Shown piece by piece: positions 26,884 to 36,004 of a stretch of 64,000 nucleotides of DNA (positions are counted from its first letter, which is position 1; every line of letters begins with the position of its first letter). The notes under the pieces were generated by a model. It made no database searches. It was given only the letters and a program-made list of their open reading frames with translations, and was not told the origin of the DNA. This DNA is from Xanthomonas campestris pv. badrii (GTDB taxonomy: Bacteria; Pseudomonadota; Gammaproteobacteria; Xanthomonadales; Xanthomonadaceae): positions 1,364,001 through 1,428,000 of the forward strand of contig NZ_CP051651.1 in the NCBI RefSeq assembly GCF_012848175.1. Reading direction: 5' to 3'. The translations under genes were made by a program, and so were the position numbers.

Positions 26884-27657
26884 ATGAGCGGGATGGTCCG
26901 GTCCGAGACGGCCGTCATCGGCGGCGCTGGCGACGTGGGCACCGGCATCGTGGCCGCGCTGCTCGATGCCGGCATGCCGGTCGTGGCGATCGGACGCGAC
27001 GCCGCCAAGCTGGCCGCCCTGCGTGCCCGGCATGGCGAGTCGGCGCTGCTGGACACCGTGCAGGGCTCGGTGGCCGACGACAGCTCCGCGCAGCGCCTGG
27101 CGGCCGAACTGGCGCAACGGCCGCGGCCGCTGGGCGCGGTGATCGCCAGCCTGGGTAGCCCGCCCAAGGCCGGCCGCCTGCTGGACCGGCCGGTGGCCGC
27201 GCTACGCCGCCGCCTGGAGCGCGACGTGCTGCCGCATCTGGCCGCCGCCCGCCATCTGCTGCCGCTGTTGGCCGAAGCCGATGGCGGCGGCCGTTATCTG
27301 CTGCTGGGCAGCCCGTGCGCGCTGCGTGCGTGGTCGGCGCACGGCGATCGCTCGGTGGCCGCGGCCGCCACCCGCATGCTGGCCCAGGTGCTGCACGAGG
27401 AAGCCAAGCCACTGGGCGTTCGCGTGCACCTGCTGTCGGTCGAGCAGCCGGTGAGCACGCCGGGCCGTACCAAGGGCGCGTGTCCGGAATGGATTCGCGC
27501 CGTGGATGTCGGTCGCGCCGCCGTTTCCCTGATCGCCGGGCCCGGCCAGCCCGGACAACCCATCGTGACCGTCAGCCGTCGTCCGCATGCCGCCCCGTCG
27601 GCGGACCGGCTGGCCGGTCTGCATTTGCCTATCACCACCCGAGAGATCTCCCCATGA
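26884..27657 (+). CDS. Short-chain dehydrogenase-like protein, first gene of RND operon (SmeU1-like)
   Basis: 257 residues. A Rossmann nucleotide-binding start is visible (TAVIGGAGDVGTGIVAALLDAG), then SLGSPPKAGR and LLLGSPCALRAWSAHGDRSVAAAATRMLAQVLHEE. The classical YxxxK pair of short-chain dehydrogenases is replaced in this region (HGDRSVAAA), so activity is doubtful. It overlaps the next gene by ATGA, so the two are translationally coupled. Gene order matches smeU1 in Stenotrophomonas smeU1VWU2X. The role of such proteins in efflux operons is unsettled. The start at 26884 is the first Met that begins at the domain; another lies three codons on. Confidence 0.75.
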   Translation: MSGMVRSETAVIGGAGDVGTGIVAALLDAGMPVVAIGRDAAKLAALRARHGESALLDTVQGSVADDSSAQRLAAELAQRPRPLGAVIASLGSPPKAGRLLDRPVAALRRRLERDVLPHLAAARHLLPLLAEADGGGRYLLLGSPCALRAWSAHGDRSVAAAATRMLAQVLHEEAKPLGVRVHLLSVEQPVSTPGRTKGACPEWIRAVDVGRAAVSLIAGPGQPGQPIVTVSRRPHAAPSADRLAGLHLPITTREISP

Positions 27658-28844
27658 CCCCGAACGCCACCCCGTTCCGTTTTCCCGTGCGCCCGGTCCT
27701 GACCGCCGCTGTCCTGGCGGCCGTGCTCGCCGCGTGCGGCGGCGGTGCCGCGCAGACCGGCGCACCACCGCCGCCCAGCGTCAGCGTCGCCCCGGTGCTG
27801 ATGAAGGAGATCAGCCAGTGGGACGAATTCAGCGGCCGCATCGAGCCGGTGGAAAGCGTCGAGCTGCGCCCGCGCGTGTCCGGCTACATCGACAAGGTCA
27901 ACTACACCGAAGGCGCGGAAGTGAAGAAGGGCGATGTGCTCTTCAGCATCGACGACCGCAGCTACCGCGCCGACTTCGCGCGTGCCAATGCCGCGCTGGT
28001 GCGCGCGCGCACCCAGGCCACCCTGGCCAGGAGCGAGGCGGCCCGCGCGCGCAAGCTCTCCGAGCAACAGGCCATTTCCACCGAGATCTGGGAGCAGCGC
28101 CGCGCCGCCGCCGATCAGGCCGATGCCGACCTGCTGGCCGCGCAGGCCGCGGTGGACACCGCCAGGCTCAACCTGGACTGGAGCCGCGTGCGCGCTCCCA
28201 TCGACGGCCGCGCCGGGCGTGCGATGGTCACCGCCGGCAACCTGGTGACCGCAGGCGATAGCGCCAGCGTGCTGACCACCCTGGTATCGCTGGACAAGGT
28301 GTTCGTGTACTTCGATGCCGATGAAGGCACCTTCCTGCGCTATTCGCAGATGGCGCGCAGCGGCGAGCGCCCGGACGAGCGCGGCGGCCAGTTGCCGGTG
28401 CGGATCGGCCTGGTCGGCGAGCAGGGGTTTCCGCACACCGGGCGGGTGGACTTCCTGGACAACCAGGTGACCCGCAGCACCGGCACCATCCGCGTGCGTG
28501 CCGTGCTCGACAACGCGCAGCGGCAGTTCACGCCGGGCCTGTATGCGCACGTGCAGTTGCTGGGCAGCGGCCAGTTCAAGGCCATGCTGGTCGACGAAAA
28601 GGCCGTGCTGACCGACCAGAACCGCAAGTACGTGTACGTGGTGGACAAGGATGGCAAGGCGCAGCGCCGCGACGTGGAGCTCGGCCGCAGCGCCGATGGT
28701 TTGCGCATCGTGCGTAGCGGCCTGGCCGCCGGCGACCGCGTGGTGATCGACGGCGTGCAGAAGATCTTCATGCCCGGCATGCCGGTCGATGCCAAGACCG
28801 TGGCCATGGCCGCGGCTCCAGACAAGCGCACCGCCTCGAACTGA
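27654..28844 (+). CDS. RND efflux periplasmic adaptor (MexE/SmeV-like)
   Basis: 396 residues. A lipoprotein signal with lipobox LAAC is followed by the membrane-fusion fold. SGRIEPVESVELRPRVSGYIDKVNYTEGAEVKKGDVLFSID is the first lipoyl half, RANAALVRARTQATLARSEAARARKLSEQQAIS the coiled hairpin, and VRAPIDGRAGRAMVTAGNLV the second lipoyl half. The beta-barrel and C-terminal membrane-proximal domain (RIVRSGLAAGDRVVIDGVQKI) follow. It bridges the RND pump and outer-membrane channel. Its ATG overlaps the stop of the preceding gene by 4 nt, and the RND gene starts 105 bp downstream. Confidence 0.94.
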   Translation: MTPNATPFRFPVRPVLTAAVLAAVLAACGGGAAQTGAPPPPSVSVAPVLMKEISQWDEFSGRIEPVESVELRPRVSGYIDKVNYTEGAEVKKGDVLFSIDDRSYRADFARANAALVRARTQATLARSEAARARKLSEQQAISTEIWEQRRAAADQADADLLAAQAAVDTARLNLDWSRVRAPIDGRAGRAMVTAGNLVTAGDSASVLTTLVSLDKVFVYFDADEGTFLRYSQMARSGERPDERGGQLPVRIGLVGEQGFPHTGRVDFLDNQVTRSTGTIRVRAVLDNAQRQFTPGLYAHVQLLGSGQFKAMLVDEKAVLTDQNRKYVYVVDKDGKAQRRDVELGRSADGLRIVRSGLAAGDRVVIDGVQKIFMPGMPVDAKTVAMAAAPDKRTASN

Positions 28845-28949
28845 TCCATCGCTGCATCGCGCTTTGGACCGCCGGCCTGGTGACCAGGCCGGTCCGGGGC
28901 CGCTGTGCCGCGCCGCCACCCGGCGGCACCCTCTTTCAGGACCACCCCC

Positions 28950-31900
28950 ATGGACTTTTCCCGTTTTTTCATCGACCGGCCGATCTTTGCCGCGGTGCTG
29001 TCGATCATCATCTTCGCGGCCGGCCTGATCGCCATGCCGCTGCTGCCGATCAGCGAATACCCGGAAGTGGTACCGCCGAGCGTGCAGGTGCGCGCGGTGT
29101 ATCCGGGCGCCAATCCCAAGGTCATCGCCGAGACCGTTGCCACGCCGCTTGAGGAAGCCATCAACGGCGTGGAAAACATGATGTACATGAAGTCGGTGGC
29201 CGGCTCCGATGGCGTGCTGGTGGTCACCGTGACCTTCAAGCCCGGCACCGATCCGGACCAGGCCCAGGTGCAGGTGCAGAACCGCGTCAGCCAGGCGCAG
29301 GCGCGCCTGCCCGAGGACGTGCGGCGCCAGGGCGTGACCACTCAGAAGCAGTCGCCCACGCTGACCATGGTGGTCAACCTGACCTCGCCCAAGGGCAAGT
29401 ACGACTCGCTGTACCTGAGCAACTACGCCACCTTGAAGATCAAGGACGAGCTGTCGCGCCTGTCCGGCGTGGGCCAGGTGCAGATCTTCGGCGCCAGCGA
29501 CTACGCCATGCGCATCTGGCTGGATCCCAACAAGGTGGCCGCGCGCGGACTCACTGCCAGCGACGTGGTCGCGGCGATCCGCGAGCAGAACGTGCAGGTC
29601 TCCGCCGGCCAGCTCGGCGCCGAACCCATGCCCAACAAGAGCGACTTCCTGCTCCCGATCAACGCGCAGGGCCGGCTGACCACCGAAGAAGAGTTCGGCA
29701 ACATCGTCATCCGTAGCGGCAACAGCGGCGAGATCGTGCATCTGAGCGACGTGGCACGGCTGGAGCTGGGCGCGGGCAACTACACCTTGCGTTCGCAGCT
29801 GGACAACAAGAACGCGGTGGGCATGGGCGTGTTCCAGTCGCCCGGCGCCAACGCGATCGAGCTATCGGACGCGGTGCGCGCCAAGATGGCCGAACTGGAG
29901 AAGCAGTTCCCGCAGGACGTGGCCTGGTCGGCGGCCTACGACCCCACCGTGTTCGTGCGCGACTCCATCAGCGCGGTGGTGCATACCCTGCTGGAAGCGG
30001 TGCTGCTGGTGGTGCTGGTGGTGATCCTGTTCCTGCAGACCTGGCGCGCGTCGATCATTCCGTTGCTGGCAGTGCCGGTGTCGGTGGTCGGTACGTTTGC
30101 CGCGCTGTACCTGCTGGGCTTTTCGATCAATACGCTGAGCCTGTTCGGGCTGGTGCTGGCGATCGGCATCGTGGTCGACGACGCGATCGTGGTGGTGGAG
30201 AACGTCGAGCGCAACATCGAAGAAGGCCTGGGCCCGTTGGCGGCCGCGCACCAGGCGATGCGCGAGGTGTCCGGGCCGATCATCGCCATCGCCCTGGTGC
30301 TGTGCGCGGTGTTCGTGCCGATGGCGTTCCTGTCGGGCGTGACCGGCCAGTTCTACAAGCAGTTCGCGGTGACCATCGCCATTTCCACGGTGATTTCGGC
30401 CATCAACTCGCTGACCCTGTCGCCGGCGCTGGCGGCCATGCTGCTCAAGGCGCACGACGCACCCAAGGACGGCCCGTCGCGGTTGATCGACCGGTTGTTC
30501 GGCTGGCTGTTCCGTCCGTTCAATCGTTTCTTCAACACCAGCTCGCACAAGTACCAGGGTGCGGTGTCGCGTGCGTTGGGCAAGCGTGGTGCGGTGTTCG
30601 TGGTGTATCTGCTGCTGCTGGTCGGCACCGGCGTCATGTTCAAGGTGGTGCCGGGCGGCTTCATCCCGACCCAGGACAAGCTGTACCTGATCGCCGGCGC
30701 CAAGCTGCCCGAAGGCGCTTCGCTGGAGCGTACCGATGCGGTAATCCGCCAGATCAGCCAGATCGCGCTGCAGACCGAAGGCGTGGACCATGCCATTGCG
30801 TTCCCGGGCCTGAATCCGCTGCAGTTCACCAACACGCCCAATACCGGCACGGTGTTCCTCACCCTCAAGCCGTTCGGCGAGCGCAAGCGCAGCGCCGAGC
30901 AGATCAACGCGGAGATCAACGCACGCATCAGTCAGATCCAGCAGGGCTTCGCCTTCGCCTTCATGCCGCCGCCGATCCTCGGCCTGGGCCAGGGTTCGGG
31001 CTATAGCCTGTACATCCAGGACCGCGCCGGGCTGGGCTACGGCCCGCTGCAGCAGGCGGTGACGGCGATGTCCGGTGCGATCTCGCAAACGCCCGGCATG
31101 CAGTTCCCGATCGGCACCTACCAGGCCAACGTGCCGCAGCTCGATGCCAAGGTCGACCGCGACAAGGCCAAGGCGCAGGGCGTGCCGTTGACCAACGTGT
31201 TCGATACGTTGCAGACCTATCTGGGCTCGGCCTATATCAACGACTTCAATCGCTTCGGCCGCACCTACCAGGTGATCGCCCAGGCCGATGGACAGTTCCG
31301 CGACAGCGTCGAAGACATCGCCAACCTGCGCACCCGCAATGCCAATGGCCAGATGGTGCCGATCGGCAGCATGGTCACGCTGGGCCAGAGCTACGGCCCG
31401 GACCCGGTGATCCGCTACAACGGCTACCCGGCCGCCGACCTGATCGGTGAAGCGGATCCGCGCGTGCTCTCCTCCACCGAGGCGATGCAGAAGCTGTCCA
31501 GCATGGCGCCGCAGGTACTGCCCAACGGCATGAACATCGAATGGACCGACCTGAGCTATCAGCAGTCCACGCAAGGCAACTCGGCGTTGATCGTGTTCCC
31601 GATGGCGGTGCTGCTGGCGTTCCTGGTGCTGGCCGCGTTGTATGAGAGCTGGACGCTGCCGCTGGCGGTGATCCTGATCGTGCCGATGACCTTGCTGTCT
31701 GCGTTGTTCGGCGTGTGGCTCACCAATGGCGACAACAACGTGTTCGTGCAGGTGGGTCTGGTGGTGTTGATGGGCCTGGCATGCAAGAACGCGATCCTGA
31801 TCGTGGAGTTCGCCCGCGAACTGGAAATGCACGGCAAGAGCATCGTTGAAGCGGCACTGGAAGCCTGCCGCCTGCGCCTGCGCCCCATCGTGATGACCTC

Positions 31901-32126
31901 CATCGCCTTCATCGCCGGCACCGTGCCGCTGCTGTTCGGCCATGGCGCCGGCGCCGAAGTACGCTCGGTCACCGGTATCACGGTGTTCGCCGGCATGCTG
32001 GGCGTGACCCTGTTCGGCCTGTTCCTGACGCCTGTGTTCTATGTGGCGCTGCGTAAGTGGGTGACCCGTCGCGGGCCCGCGACACCGCCGGCAGTTGCGC
32101 ACGATCACGCCCACGTCAACGCCTGA
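28950..32126 (+). CDS. RND efflux transporter (MexF/SmeW-like, HAE-1 family)
   Basis: 1058 residues, full size for an HAE-1 pump. It begins MDFSRFFIDRPIFAAVLSIII, with the inner-membrane helix and a MexF-like N terminus. The helix-4 proton-relay segment reads LVLAIGIVVDDAIVVVENVERN (two Asp), and the partner Lys/Thr region falls in VLMGLACKNAILIVEFAREL. It should be a homotrimer in the inner membrane that uses the proton gradient to expel antibiotics or phenolics; MexF and SmeW export chloramphenicol, quinolones and tetracyclines. ATG 28950 is chosen because upstream codons show no similarity. Confidence 0.95.
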   Translation: MDFSRFFIDRPIFAAVLSIIIFAAGLIAMPLLPISEYPEVVPPSVQVRAVYPGANPKVIAETVATPLEEAINGVENMMYMKSVAGSDGVLVVTVTFKPGTDPDQAQVQVQNRVSQAQARLPEDVRRQGVTTQKQSPTLTMVVNLTSPKGKYDSLYLSNYATLKIKDELSRLSGVGQVQIFGASDYAMRIWLDPNKVAARGLTASDVVAAIREQNVQVSAGQLGAEPMPNKSDFLLPINAQGRLTTEEEFGNIVIRSGNSGEIVHLSDVARLELGAGNYTLRSQLDNKNAVGMGVFQSPGANAIELSDAVRAKMAELEKQFPQDVAWSAAYDPTVFVRDSISAVVHTLLEAVLLVVLVVILFLQTWRASIIPLLAVPVSVVGTFAALYLLGFSINTLSLFGLVLAIGIVVDDAIVVVENVERNIEEGLGPLAAAHQAMREVSGPIIAIALVLCAVFVPMAFLSGVTGQFYKQFAVTIAISTVISAINSLTLSPALAAMLLKAHDAPKDGPSRLIDRLFGWLFRPFNRFFNTSSHKYQGAVSRALGKRGAVFVVYLLLLVGTGVMFKVVPGGFIPTQDKLYLIAGAKLPEGASLERTDAVIRQISQIALQTEGVDHAIAFPGLNPLQFTNTPNTGTVFLTLKPFGERKRSAEQINAEINARISQIQQGFAFAFMPPPILGLGQGSGYSLYIQDRAGLGYGPLQQAVTAMSGAISQTPGMQFPIGTYQANVPQLDAKVDRDKAKAQGVPLTNVFDTLQTYLGSAYINDFNRFGRTYQVIAQADGQFRDSVEDIANLRTRNANGQMVPIGSMVTLGQSYGPDPVIRYNGYPAADLIGEADPRVLSSTEAMQKLSSMAPQVLPNGMNIEWTDLSYQQSTQGNSALIVFPMAVLLAFLVLAALYESWTLPLAVILIVPMTLLSALFGVWLTNGDNNVFVQVGLVVLMGLACKNAILIVEFARELEMHGKSIVEAALEACRLRLRPIVMTSIAFIAGTVPLLFGHGAGAEVRSVTGITVFAGMLGVTLFGLFLTPVFYVALRKWVTRRGPATPPAVAHDHAHVNA

Positions 32127-32168
32127 GCGCGCATTACTTCCCCCAACATACATTCGAAGGATTTACAC

Positions 32169-32900
32169 ATGAGCAATACCAAGATCGCACTGGTCACCGG
32201 CGCCACTCGCGGCATCGGCCTGGAAACCGTTCGTCAACTCGCACAGGCCGGCGTGCACACGCTGCTGGCCGGCCGCAAGCGCGACGACGCGGTGGCCGCC
32301 GCGCTCAAGCTGCAGGCCGAAGGCCTGCCGGTGGAAGCGATTCAACTGGACGTCAACGACGACATCAGCATCGCCGCGGCGGTCGGCACGGTGAAGGAGC
32401 GTCACGGCCACCTGGATATCCTGGTCAACAACGCCGGCATCATGGTCGAAGACATCCAGCGCAAGCCGTCCGAGCAAAGCCTGGATGCGTGGAAGCGCAC
32501 CTTCGACACCAACCTGTTCGCGGTGGTCGGCGTGACCAAGGCGTTCCTGCCGCTGCTGCGTCGCTCGCTGGCCGGGCGCGTGGTCAACGTCTCCAGCATC
32601 CTCGGTTCGCTCACCCTGCACAGCCAGCCCGGTTCGCCGATCTACGACTTCAAGGTGCCGGCCTACAACGCCTCCAAGAGCGCCTTGAACAGCTGGACCG
32701 TGCATCTGGCCTACGAACTGCGCGACACCTCGATCAAGGTCAACACCGTGCATCCGGGCTACGTCAAGACCGACATGAATGGTGGCGGCGGCGAGATCGA
32801 GGTGGAGCAGGGCGCCCACAGCAGCGTGCAGATGGCGCTGCTGGATGCTCACGGCCCCACTGGCAGCTACACCCACCTGGGAGAGACCTTGCCATGGTAA
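32169..32900 (+). CDS. Short-chain dehydrogenase/reductase in RND operon (SmeU2-like)
   Basis: 243 residues with all classical motifs: TGATRGIG for NAD(P), NNAG, the active-site Ser in VVNVSSILGS, and YNASK carrying the catalytic Tyr and Lys. HPGYVKTDM is typical of carbonyl-reductase-like members. Unlike the first gene of the operon it looks catalytically intact. It lies between the pump and the outer-membrane gene and overlaps the latter by 7 nt. The substrate is unknown; it may modify an efflux substrate or a toxic carbonyl metabolite (inference). Confidence 0.93.
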   Translation: MSNTKIALVTGATRGIGLETVRQLAQAGVHTLLAGRKRDDAVAAALKLQAEGLPVEAIQLDVNDDISIAAAVGTVKERHGHLDILVNNAGIMVEDIQRKPSEQSLDAWKRTFDTNLFAVVGVTKAFLPLLRRSLAGRVVNVSSILGSLTLHSQPGSPIYDFKVPAYNASKSALNSWTVHLAYELRDTSIKVNTVHPGYVKTDMNGGGGEIEVEQGAHSSVQMALLDAHGPTGSYTHLGETLPW

Positions 32901-34318
32901 GGACATTGCTCGGCACGGCACTGGCCGCGCTGGTGCTTGGCGGTTGCGCGGTGGGGCCGGATTACCGGCCCGACCCGCCCGCCTCGGTCACGCTGCAGGG
33001 CGCGCAGGACGCGTCCTTCAGCACCGAATCGCCGGTCGGCAACTGGTGGTCGCAATTCGACGACCCGGTGCTGGAACAGCTGGTGCGCGATGCGCTGTTC
33101 GCCAATCACGATCTGCGCATTGCGGTGTCGCGGGTCAAGCAGGCGCGCGCGGTGTTCGTCGAGCGTCGCCTGGACCAGGCGCCGCACATCACCGCACAAG
33201 GCAGCTTCGATCGTCGCGAACAGCAGCAGGTGATCGCCGGCAATCAGCGCTTCCTCACCGAGCAGACCACGCTGGGCCTGGATGCGGCCTGGGAGCTGGA
33301 CCTGTTCGGCCGCCAGCGCCGTGCATCGGAAGCCGCACGCGCCGACCTGGACGCCGAGCAGGCCAACCTGCAGGACGTACAGGTCACCGTCGCGGCGGAG
33401 GTGGCGCGCAATTACTTCGAACTGCGCGGTACCCAGAAGCAGCTCGATGTCTCCAAGCGCACCCTGACCAATCTGCGCGACACCCAGAAGCTGACACAGA
33501 CGCGTTGGGACTTGGGGGCCGGCAGCGAGCTGGATGTGCAGAGCAGCCTGGCGCGCCTGAAAGCCATCGAAGCGGATATTCCGTTGCTGGAAACCGCCGA
33601 GGCGCAGTACCGCCATCGTCTGGCCGTGTTGCTTGGCCAACAGCCCAATGCACTGGACGCCACCCTGGTCGCACGCAATATGCCGGCATTCGCGCGGCCA
33701 TTGCCGCTGGGCGATACGGCCGGACTGCTGCGTCAGCGCCCGGACGTGCGTAGCGCCGAACGCCGGCTGGCGGCGGCCACCGCGCAGGTGGGCGTGGCCA
33801 CGGCCGATCTGTTCCCGCGTATCAGCGTCAGCGGCTTTGTCGGCTTCCTGTCCGGCGATGCAGCGCGGCTGACCGAAGGCAATGCCAAGGCCTGGTCGAT
33901 CACCCCGTCGATCAGCTGGGCGGCGTTCGATTTCGGCACCGTGCGGGCGCGCTTGCGTGCCAGCAAGGCGCAGGCCGAAGGTGCGCTGGCGCAGTATCAG
34001 CAGACCGTGCTGCTGGCGCTGGAAGACACCGAGAACGCCTTGACCGGCTACGGCCGCCAACAGACGCGCCTGGCCATCGTGGTCGAGCAGGCCAACGCCG
34101 CACGGCGTGCCGAACAGTTGGCACAGATCCGCTATCGCGAAGGTTCGGAGGACTTCCTGACCTTGCTGGATGCACAGCGCACCCAGCTGGCGGCCGACGA
34201 TGCCCTGGCGCAGGCCGAGGCGGCAGTCAATGTCGGCGTGGTCGGGGTGTACAAGGCCCTGGGCGGCTGGAAGCAGGGCGAAGCACCTGCCGCACCGGTG
34301 GCGGTGGTCAAGCAGTGA
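32894..34318 (+). CDS. Outer-membrane efflux channel (OprN/SmeX-like, NodT family)
   Basis: 474 residues. The lipoprotein signal ends LGGC, then AVGPDYRPDPP, the usual start of NodT-family factors. Two homologous outer-membrane-efflux repeats follow (WWSQFDDPVLEQLVRDALFANHDLRIA.. and SISWAAFDFGTVRARLRASKAQ..), with RYREGSEDFLTLLDAQRTQL near the end. It forms the trimeric TolC-like channel for the RND pump. The ATG lies inside the end of the preceding reductase gene (7-nt overlap), and it is the last gene of the operon. Confidence 0.94.
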   Translation: MVRTLLGTALAALVLGGCAVGPDYRPDPPASVTLQGAQDASFSTESPVGNWWSQFDDPVLEQLVRDALFANHDLRIAVSRVKQARAVFVERRLDQAPHITAQGSFDRREQQQVIAGNQRFLTEQTTLGLDAAWELDLFGRQRRASEAARADLDAEQANLQDVQVTVAAEVARNYFELRGTQKQLDVSKRTLTNLRDTQKLTQTRWDLGAGSELDVQSSLARLKAIEADIPLLETAEAQYRHRLAVLLGQQPNALDATLVARNMPAFARPLPLGDTAGLLRQRPDVRSAERRLAAATAQVGVATADLFPRISVSGFVGFLSGDAARLTEGNAKAWSITPSISWAAFDFGTVRARLRASKAQAEGALAQYQQTVLLALEDTENALTGYGRQQTRLAIVVEQANAARRAEQLAQIRYREGSEDFLTLLDAQRTQLAADDALAQAEAAVNVGVVGVYKALGGWKQGEAPAAPVAVVKQ

Positions 34319-34408
34319 ACCAGGGACGGGGCGGCCGCTGGGTCGCCCTGTCGCTACAAACATAACGCGTCTTGCGTGATGTCACTGGACGAGCGAGCGG
34401 CGCCGCAC

Positions 34409-35383
34409 TCAGTCGGCAACCCGCACGCTGTCGCGGCCACTGTTCTTGGCCAGATACAGCGCCGCATCGGCACGCGAAAACCAGTCCTGCCAGTGCGTCT
34501 CGCCGTCGTGCCGGGCTGCGCCCAGCGAGACGGTGATGCGCCCGCCGGGGCCGCGCAGCCCGTTGCGGATCACCTTGCGCAAACGCTCGGTGGCCGCTTC
34601 CAGTTCGGCCAGCGAACCGGCCCGCAGCAACACCACGAACTCTTCGCCGCCGAAGCGGAACACCTGGTGCGGCTCACGCACTTCGAAGCGCAGGATGGTG
34701 GCCAGATCCGACAGCGCTGCATCGCCGGCAGCATGCCCGTACAGATCGTTGACCTCCTTGAAATGGTCCAGGTCCAGGATGATCAGGCTGTTGAGCCGGT
34801 CCTGCGGCTGGCGCTGGTCGATCTGATGGGTGAGCGCACGTTCGAGCATGCGCCGGTTGGGCAGGCCGGTCAGCGCATCCAGCGAGGCCAGCTCTTCCAG
34901 ATGCACGCGGTCGTCCTGCATGCGCAGCGAGAAGGAGTACCCCACCGCCAGCGTCACCAGCGTCACCACCACGGTCGACACGCCCTGGCCCGGGCTGACG
35001 ATCAGCCCGGGCAGAAGCAGCAGCGCGGCCATCAGCGGCAGGCTCAGCAACACCGCCCGCTGCGGCCCGCACAGAAAATAATTGGTGGCCAGCACCGGGA
35101 ACAACCATGGCAGGGCGCCATCGCCACCGGTCCAGCAAGCCACCAGGCAGCCTGCGACATTGATCGATGCCAGCCAGAGGCCGCCAGCGCCGGTGCGCTC
35201 GGCATTGCGCATCTTCCAGCCGCGCCAGATCGCCAGCATGCCGAGTGCGGCGGTGATCAGGCACGCCACGGCCTGGCCGGTGATGGCCAGGTACACCGCA
35301 TAGAGGCAAAGCAACAGCGCGGTGATGGGCCCAAGCATCTTGACGATGCCAAGGCGGAAATCCCGCCGCAGGTGGAGGATCAC
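34409..35383 (-). CDS. Membrane-bound diguanylate cyclase (GGDEF)
   Basis: About 324 residues from GTG 35383. An N-terminal membrane region of five to six hydrophobic segments (ITALLLCLYAVYLAITG, VACLITAALGMLAIW, LLSLPLMAALLLLPGLIV, VVTLVTLAVGYSF) is followed by a GGDEF domain: DALTGLPNRRML, LDLDHFKEVNDLYGH and the active loop FGGEEF. The position of the product-inhibition site reads REPH, lacking the Asp of RxxD, so feedback by c-di-GMP may be absent. It makes c-di-GMP from two GTP. The start is uncertain: the frame is open to 35521, ATG 35338 is also possible, and no clear ribosome-binding site is seen. Confidence 0.87.
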   Translation of the reverse strand: MILHLRRDFRLGIVKMLGPITALLLCLYAVYLAITGQAVACLITAALGMLAIWRGWKMRNAERTGAGGLWLASINVAGCLVACWTGGDGALPWLFPVLATNYFLCGPQRAVLLSLPLMAALLLLPGLIVSPGQGVSTVVVTLVTLAVGYSFSLRMQDDRVHLEELASLDALTGLPNRRMLERALTHQIDQRQPQDRLNSLIILDLDHFKEVNDLYGHAAGDAALSDLATILRFEVREPHQVFRFGGEEFVVLLRAGSLAELEAATERLRKVIRNGLRGPGGRITVSLGAARHDGETHWQDWFSRADAALYLAKNSGRDSVRVAD

Positions 35384-35550
35384 ATGGAAGGTTCTGTAGG
35401 AGTCGGCATCATTATCGGCCGGTCGCTGCGAAAGTTGAGCATGCAAGATGCCGCAGTAGCCGGTAGGAAAATGAAGCGTTGTCCGGCAAGACTTCGCACA
35501 TCCTTGACGGCCTTGTCGCAACCGTAGTGGCTCTGTCGTTGGAGTCTGCC

Positions 35551-35781
35551 ATGCCTACACGCGAAGAGCTCGATACACGCCTGGATGCGCTACAGGACGC
35601 CCTGCCGCAACTGTCCGCCGACGAGGACGCAGACTTCGACTACCTGGATTTCCAGGCGCGTGCCGAAGCGGTACTGCGTAGCGTCGGGCCTGACGACGCG
35701 GCATATGTGCGCACCCGCATCGACGGCATGCTGGCTGGCGCCGGCCTGATTCCGGGCGAGGACGGACAAGCCCAGCGTTGA
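35551..35781 (+). CDS. Small acidic hypothetical protein
   Basis: 76 residues, rich in Asp and Glu (MPTREELDTRLDALQDALPQ, then SADEDADFDYLDFQARAEAV), predicted helical and without membrane segments. GGAG lies six bases before ATG 35551, which is why this start is chosen over upstream in-frame codons. It is divergent from the GGDEF gene. No family recognised; the amphipathic start and acidic middle suggest a protein-binding helix hairpin (inference). Confidence 0.65.
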   Translation: MPTREELDTRLDALQDALPQLSADEDADFDYLDFQARAEAVLRSVGPDDAAYVRTRIDGMLAGAGLIPGEDGQAQR

Positions 35782-36004
35782 GGCGCGTGCGCGTGCGTGG
35801 ACAATCCGGCGCCTGTCGCCAGGCGTGACAGGCGCGGTAGCCGGGCATGCAGGATGCACGAAAGTTGTTTGGAGCGCGCACGTTTAGTGGTGCAATCGTT
35901 GACGGGGCGGTGCCCTGGTCGCTATGCGTGTTGACGCATAGAGCTGCCGACGCGGTCAGGGGTAATCCGCGTTGTGAAAGCGCTTGCCGGCCCACCCTGC
36001 GACT

